NCBI RefSeq assembly: GCF_000603945.1 | Contig: NZ_AXCW01000004.1 | Span: forward strand, 1 to 64,000 | Direction: 5' to 3' | Length of the DNA stretch: 64,000 nucleotides | Source of the DNA: Actinotalea ferrariae CF5-4 | GTDB lineage: Bacteria > Actinomycetota > Actinomycetes > Actinomycetales > Cellulomonadaceae | In this document: positions 60,748 to 64,000 of the stretch, in pieces | Numbering within the stretch: the stretch's first letter is position 1 | How the letters are laid out: each line of letters starts with the position of its first letter | Notes under the pieces: model-generated | The model's database searches: none | What the model was told of the DNA's origin: nothing | The model's input: the letters and a program-made list of their open reading frames with translations, nothing else | Program-made: the position numbers and the translations under genes

Positions 60748-62517
60748 TCAGTGGTGGCCCCGGAGCTTCATGCGCGGCGGCCGGCCGTCCGGGTCCACGA
60801 ACGCCCGGTACGCGGGCGAGGACAGGACGCGCTGCCACGTCGTCGGCTGCACCCCGACGTCGTGCGTGCGCAGCCGGCCCGGCGGGCGCTCCCCCGGGCT
60901 GCCGGCCGCGTACCAGGCGTCCAGCGCCGCCACCCGGGCGCGCAGGGTGGCGACCGCCGTCATCGGGTCGAGCAGGGCGTCGTCGTCGGCGGTCGTGAGG
61001 TCGAGGTGCTCGCGCCACAGCGCCAGGCGCAGGTCGCGGGCGAAGACGCGCGCGCCGTCGCCGAGGCCGGCCGGGTCGCGCGGCTCCCGGCCGTCCCGGG
61101 CCTCGTCGACGACGGCCGCCGTGAGCTCCGAGTCGTGCGTCCACGAGCGGCGGTTGAAGTTGTCGCTGCCGACCGTCGCCCAGACGTCGTCGATGACGCA
61201 CACCTTCGAGTGCACGTAGACCGGCCGGCCGACGGCGTTCTCCACGTCGAGGATGAGCACCCGGTCCCCGCCGGCCTCGTGGACCATGTCCAGGGCCTGG
61301 GTGTGCCCGTGCAGCGTGATGGGCAGGCGGCGCTCCGCCTCCTGCTCGGGGAACCGGGGGACGACGGCGACGAGGTGCAGGTCCGGCTCGCGGCGCAGCG
61401 CCTCGGCGAAGATCGCCGCGACGGACTCCGACCAGAGGTACTGGTCCTCGATGTAGACGAGCCGGCGGGCCCGGCGCAGCGCCTTGGCGTAGCCGCGCGC
61501 GACGGTCCGCTCCCCGTGCGGCGCGAACGGGTAGCCGCCCCAGCGGTTGGGGTACGTCCGCAGGAGCTGGACGGTCGCGGTGCCCGCGCGGGCCGGCTGC
61601 GGGAGCGGCTCGGGCAGCGGGTCGGGGCGACGCTCGGGCAGGTCGAGCAGGTGCGGCACGAGGTGCCACGGCCGCCGGGACAGGGCCGACGGGTCCGACC
61701 AGCGCTCCCGGAACACCTCCTCGACGCACCGGACGACGGGCCCGCGGATCTCGACCTGCACGTCGTGCCAGGCGGGGCGGCCGCCGTACCAGGTGTTGAA
61801 CGGCATGCGCTGGGGGTCGCCGCGGTGGTCGGCGTCGTCGCGCCGGGAGTGGGCGACGTCGAGCCCGCCCAGGAAGACCAGGTCCAGCTCGGGGCGCCCG
61901 GGGTGCCGCAGGACGACGAACTTCTGGTGGTGGCTGCCGAACGGCCGGACCCGCTGGTCCAGGAGCACCTCGCCGCCGTGCTCGTTGACGGTCTGGGCGA
62001 AGCGGCGGTTCTGCCGGACGGAGAACTTGAGGCGGTCGAGCTGGGAGCGCCACACCAGGCCGCGGACCAGGACGCCGCGGTGCGCCGCCTGGGACAGCAG
62101 CTGGGCGATGGTGGTGCCGTCGTCACGGACGCACTCGTCGGGGTCGACGCGCCAGCCGGCGAACAGCAGCAGGTCACCGGCGCGCATGCGCTCCACGGCG
62201 GACGCGAGGGCCGCGAAGTAGGGCCGGCCGTGCACCAGCGGGCGCACCGAGTTGCCCTCCGTCCAGGTGCGGACGGCCGAGAACGGGTTGCCACGCTGGG
62301 ACGCGGACAGCAGCCACGGGTGGCCCTCCTCGAACGGGACGGCCGCCGGGACGGTGAACCGGGCCGACTCCAGGAGGGGCACCCCGCCGCGGCGCAGCAG
62401 GTGGGTCGTCGCGCCGTTGGTCACCGGGGCGGAGCGGGACCCCGTGCCCCGGTACCGGCGAGCCGGGCGCGGCGCGTCGCCGGGCCCTTGCTCGTGCGTC
62501 CGGACCGATGAGGTCAC
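60748..62517 (-). CDS. Phospholipase D-family protein, copy 2
   Basis: About 589 residues; GTG starts at 62517, 62520 and 62538 are all possible and none has a strong ribosome site. HKD motifs are GSHHQKFVVLRH and VHSKVCVIDDVWATVGSDNFNRRS. It aligns along its length with the following gene: LLSASQRGNPFSAVRTWTEGNSVRPLVHGR here against LLTDSQRGNPATRLRAWTTGNAVRTLVHGR there. The pair is therefore a tandem duplication that has since diverged. Both probably act on phospholipids or related phosphodiesters. Confidence 0.87.
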   Translation of the reverse strand: MTSSVRTHEQGPGDAPRPARRYRGTGSRSAPVTNGATTHLLRRGGVPLLESARFTVPAAVPFEEGHPWLLSASQRGNPFSAVRTWTEGNSVRPLVHGRPYFAALASAVERMRAGDLLLFAGWRVDPDECVRDDGTTIAQLLSQAAHRGVLVRGLVWRSQLDRLKFSVRQNRRFAQTVNEHGGEVLLDQRVRPFGSHHQKFVVLRHPGRPELDLVFLGGLDVAHSRRDDADHRGDPQRMPFNTWYGGRPAWHDVQVEIRGPVVRCVEEVFRERWSDPSALSRRPWHLVPHLLDLPERRPDPLPEPLPQPARAGTATVQLLRTYPNRWGGYPFAPHGERTVARGYAKALRRARRLVYIEDQYLWSESVAAIFAEALRREPDLHLVAVVPRFPEQEAERRLPITLHGHTQALDMVHEAGGDRVLILDVENAVGRPVYVHSKVCVIDDVWATVGSDNFNRRSWTHDSELTAAVVDEARDGREPRDPAGLGDGARVFARDLRLALWREHLDLTTADDDALLDPMTAVATLRARVAALDAWYAAGSPGERPPGRLRTHDVGVQPTTWQRVLSSPAYRAFVDPDGRPPRMKLRGHH

Positions 62518-62659
62518 CACGGCTCCACGGTCGCACACGTCGCCCGGTCCCGCCGGGCCGTTGGGCCCCGACCTCGCCGTCGTCGAGGTCCGGCCGGACG
62601 ACGGACGACGGACGGCGGCTGCCGGTCGGCCGCAGCGCGCGACCGACCGGCGGCGCGGC

Positions 62660-64000
62660 TCACGCCTCGACGACCACCGCGATGACGACCGGGCCCTGGC
62701 GGGTCTTGCGCCGCAACGACCGGTCGACGGCCTTGCGGACGAGGTCGTCCAGGCTGTCGACGTCCTCGAGCGCCTGTCGCGGCGCCTTCGCCAGCGCCTG
62801 CTCGACGTCGCGCGTCACGCCCTGGAGCGTCTCGGGGCTGACGGCGACGCCCTTGCCGACGAACTCCAGCGGCTCGGCGAGCCGGGCGCCGGGGACGTCG
62901 ACGATCGCCACGACCGTCAGGACGCCGTTGTCGCGCAGGGCGCGGCGCTCGTCGAGGGTCTGCTCGTCGGCGTGGCCGACCGTCTGGCCGTCGACGTAGA
63001 TGTAGTCCGCCTGGACAGCCCCGACGATGGTGGCCGTGCCGTCGACGAGGTCGACCACGACGCCGTCGCGCGCGATGACGACGCGGTCCGCCGGCACGCC
63101 GGTGCGGATCGCCAGCTCGGCGTTGGCGCGCAGGTGCTTGGACTCGCCGTGGACCGGCATGACGTTGCGCGGGCGGACGATGTTGTAGCAGTAGACGAGC
63201 TCGCCGGCGCTGGCGTGGCCGGAGACGTGGACCTTGGCGTTGCCCTTGTGGACCACGCGCGCGCCGCGGTCGGTCAGCTTGTTGATGAGGCCGTAGATCG
63301 CGGTCTCGTTGCCCGGGATCAGCGAGCTGGCCAGCAGGACCGTGTCGCCCTCGGTGAGGCGGATCTGGTGGTCGCCGTTGGCCATGCGGGCCAGCGCGGC
63401 CATCGGCTCGCCCTGGGACCCGGTGCAGATGAGCGTCACCTTGTCGTCCGGCATGGACTCGAGCTTCTGGGCGTCGACCACGAGGCCGCGGGGCACCGTG
63501 AGGTAGCCCAGGTCGCGCGCGATGCCCATGTTGCGGACCATCGACCGCCCGACGAACCCGACCTTGCGGCCGTGCGCGTGCGCCGCGTCGAGGATCTGCT
63601 GGATGCGGTGCACGTGGCTGGCGAAGCTGGACACGATGATCCGCCGGGGGGCGGTCGCGAAGACCTGGTCGATGGCCGGCGAGAGCTCCTGCTCCGACAT
63701 CGTGAAGCCGGGCACCTCGGCGTTGGTGGAGTCGGTGAGGAAGAGGTCGACCCCCTCCTCGCCCAGCCGCGCGAAGTGGCGCAGGTCGGTGATCCGGTCG
63801 TCCAGCGGGAACTGGTCCATCTTGAAGTCGCCCGTGTGCAGGACGAGGCCCGCGGCGGTGCGGATGGCGACGGCGAGGCCGTCCGGGATGGAGTGGTTCA
63901 CGGCGACGAACTCCAGGCCGAACGGCCCGGCGGTGTGCGTGTCGCCGGCCTCGACGTGGACCGTCGACGGCGTGATGCGGTGCTCCTTGAGCTTCGCCTC
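62660..64000 (-). CDS. rnj: Ribonuclease J, 3' part (5' end beyond the window)
   Basis: 446 codons are present in frame, up to the right edge. The visible part begins EAKLKEHRITPSTVHVEAGDT and includes GLEFVAVNHSIPDGLAVAI, LHTGDFKMDQFP, FLTDSTNAEVPGFT, IIVSSFASHVHRIQQIL, the beta-CASP core GSQGEPMAALARMA and VHVSGHASAGEL, then MPVHGESKHLRANAE. These match the RNase J beta-CASP ribonuclease family, which matures rRNA and degrades mRNA. The metallo-lactamase metal site near the N-terminus lies outside the window. Its C-terminal end is at 62660. Confidence 0.95.
   Translation of the reverse strand, partial: EAKLKEHRITPSTVHVEAGDTHTAGPFGLEFVAVNHSIPDGLAVAIRTAAGLVLHTGDFKMDQFPLDDRITDLRHFARLGEEGVDLFLTDSTNAEVPGFTMSEQELSPAIDQVFATAPRRIIVSSFASHVHRIQQILDAAHAHGRKVGFVGRSMVRNMGIARDLGYLTVPRGLVVDAQKLESMPDDKVTLICTGSQGEPMAALARMANGDHQIRLTEGDTVLLASSLIPGNETAIYGLINKLTDRGARVVHKGNAKVHVSGHASAGELVYCYNIVRPRNVMPVHGESKHLRANAELAIRTGVPADRVVIARDGVVVDLVDGTATIVGAVQADYIYVDGQTVGHADEQTLDERRALRDNGVLTVVAIVDVPGARLAEPLEFVGKGVAVSPETLQGVTRDVEQALAKAPRQALEDVDSLDDLVRKAVDRSLRRKTRQGPVVIAVVVEA

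Overview
The window is very GC-rich (about 73% by eye), codes densely on both strands, uses many GTG starts and 1-4 base stop/start overlaps, and carries actinobacterial families (DUF3618, Holin-X type proteins, MEDS-STAS, SpoIIE phosphatases, an F420-type reductase, LacI-controlled sugar importers without their own ATPase). This points to a high-GC Gram-positive bacterium, most likely a member of Micrococcales such as Cellulomonas or a relative. That placement is inference from gene content. No rRNA, tRNA, CRISPR array, transposase or integrase was seen.

Layout. 1-2.1 kb: a truncated gene, then a divergent arsenic cassette (arsM on minus; arsR plus a membrane methyltransferase on plus) around a dyad operator. 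2.2-7.3 kb: minus-strand cupin, YihY-type membrane protein, a catalase-like protein and a three-gene cell-envelope/stress operon. 7.7-12.6 kb: LacI-type operators, a sugar ABC importer (binding protein and two permeases) and its LacI regulator. 12.8-17.1 kb: VIT1-type transporter, F420-type reductase, a PAS-PAS-SpoIIE phosphatase, an ASCH protein and two small genes. 17.4-19.8 kb: a probable partner-switching set (RsbW-like kinase, STAS protein, two alpha/beta hydrolases). 20.0-24.6 kb: a tightly overlapped 2-oxoacid:ferredoxin oxidoreductase operon ending in a GltD-like/ferredoxin fusion. 24.6-28.1 kb: a membrane GGDEF-EAL protein and a short-chain dehydrogenase.

28.2-44.1 kb is a surface-polysaccharide locus. 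A plus-strand group (CapD-like dehydratase, WecA-like initiating transferase, epimerase) converges on an eight-gene minus-strand operon (epimerase, UDP-sugar dehydrogenase, Wzy-like ligase, acyltransferase, three glycosyltransferases, Wzx-like flippase). A Wzz/tyrosine-kinase gene, a low-molecular-weight tyrosine phosphatase and an LCP ligase follow. The stretch from about 32.1 to 38.7 kb is clearly less GC-rich than its flanks, as expected of an exchanged polysaccharide cassette. 44.3-50.2 kb: a TetR-like regulator, a coiled-coil protein, an active-looking diguanylate cyclase and a PAS-GGDEF-EAL protein. 50.3-57.1 kb: a glycogen-debranching-type glycosidase divergent from a second LacI-regulated sugar importer, with paired operators between them. 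57.1-64 kb: a 14-bp tandem repeat, a second RsbW-like kinase with a MEDS-STAS partner, two tandem phospholipase D paralogues and the 3' part of RNase J.

Three themes link the genes: sugar uptake under LacI control, stress signalling by partner switching (PP2C phosphatase, kinases, STAS proteins and a possible RsbQ-like hydrolase), and envelope or exopolysaccharide synthesis that could be tuned by c-di-GMP and tyrosine phosphorylation.
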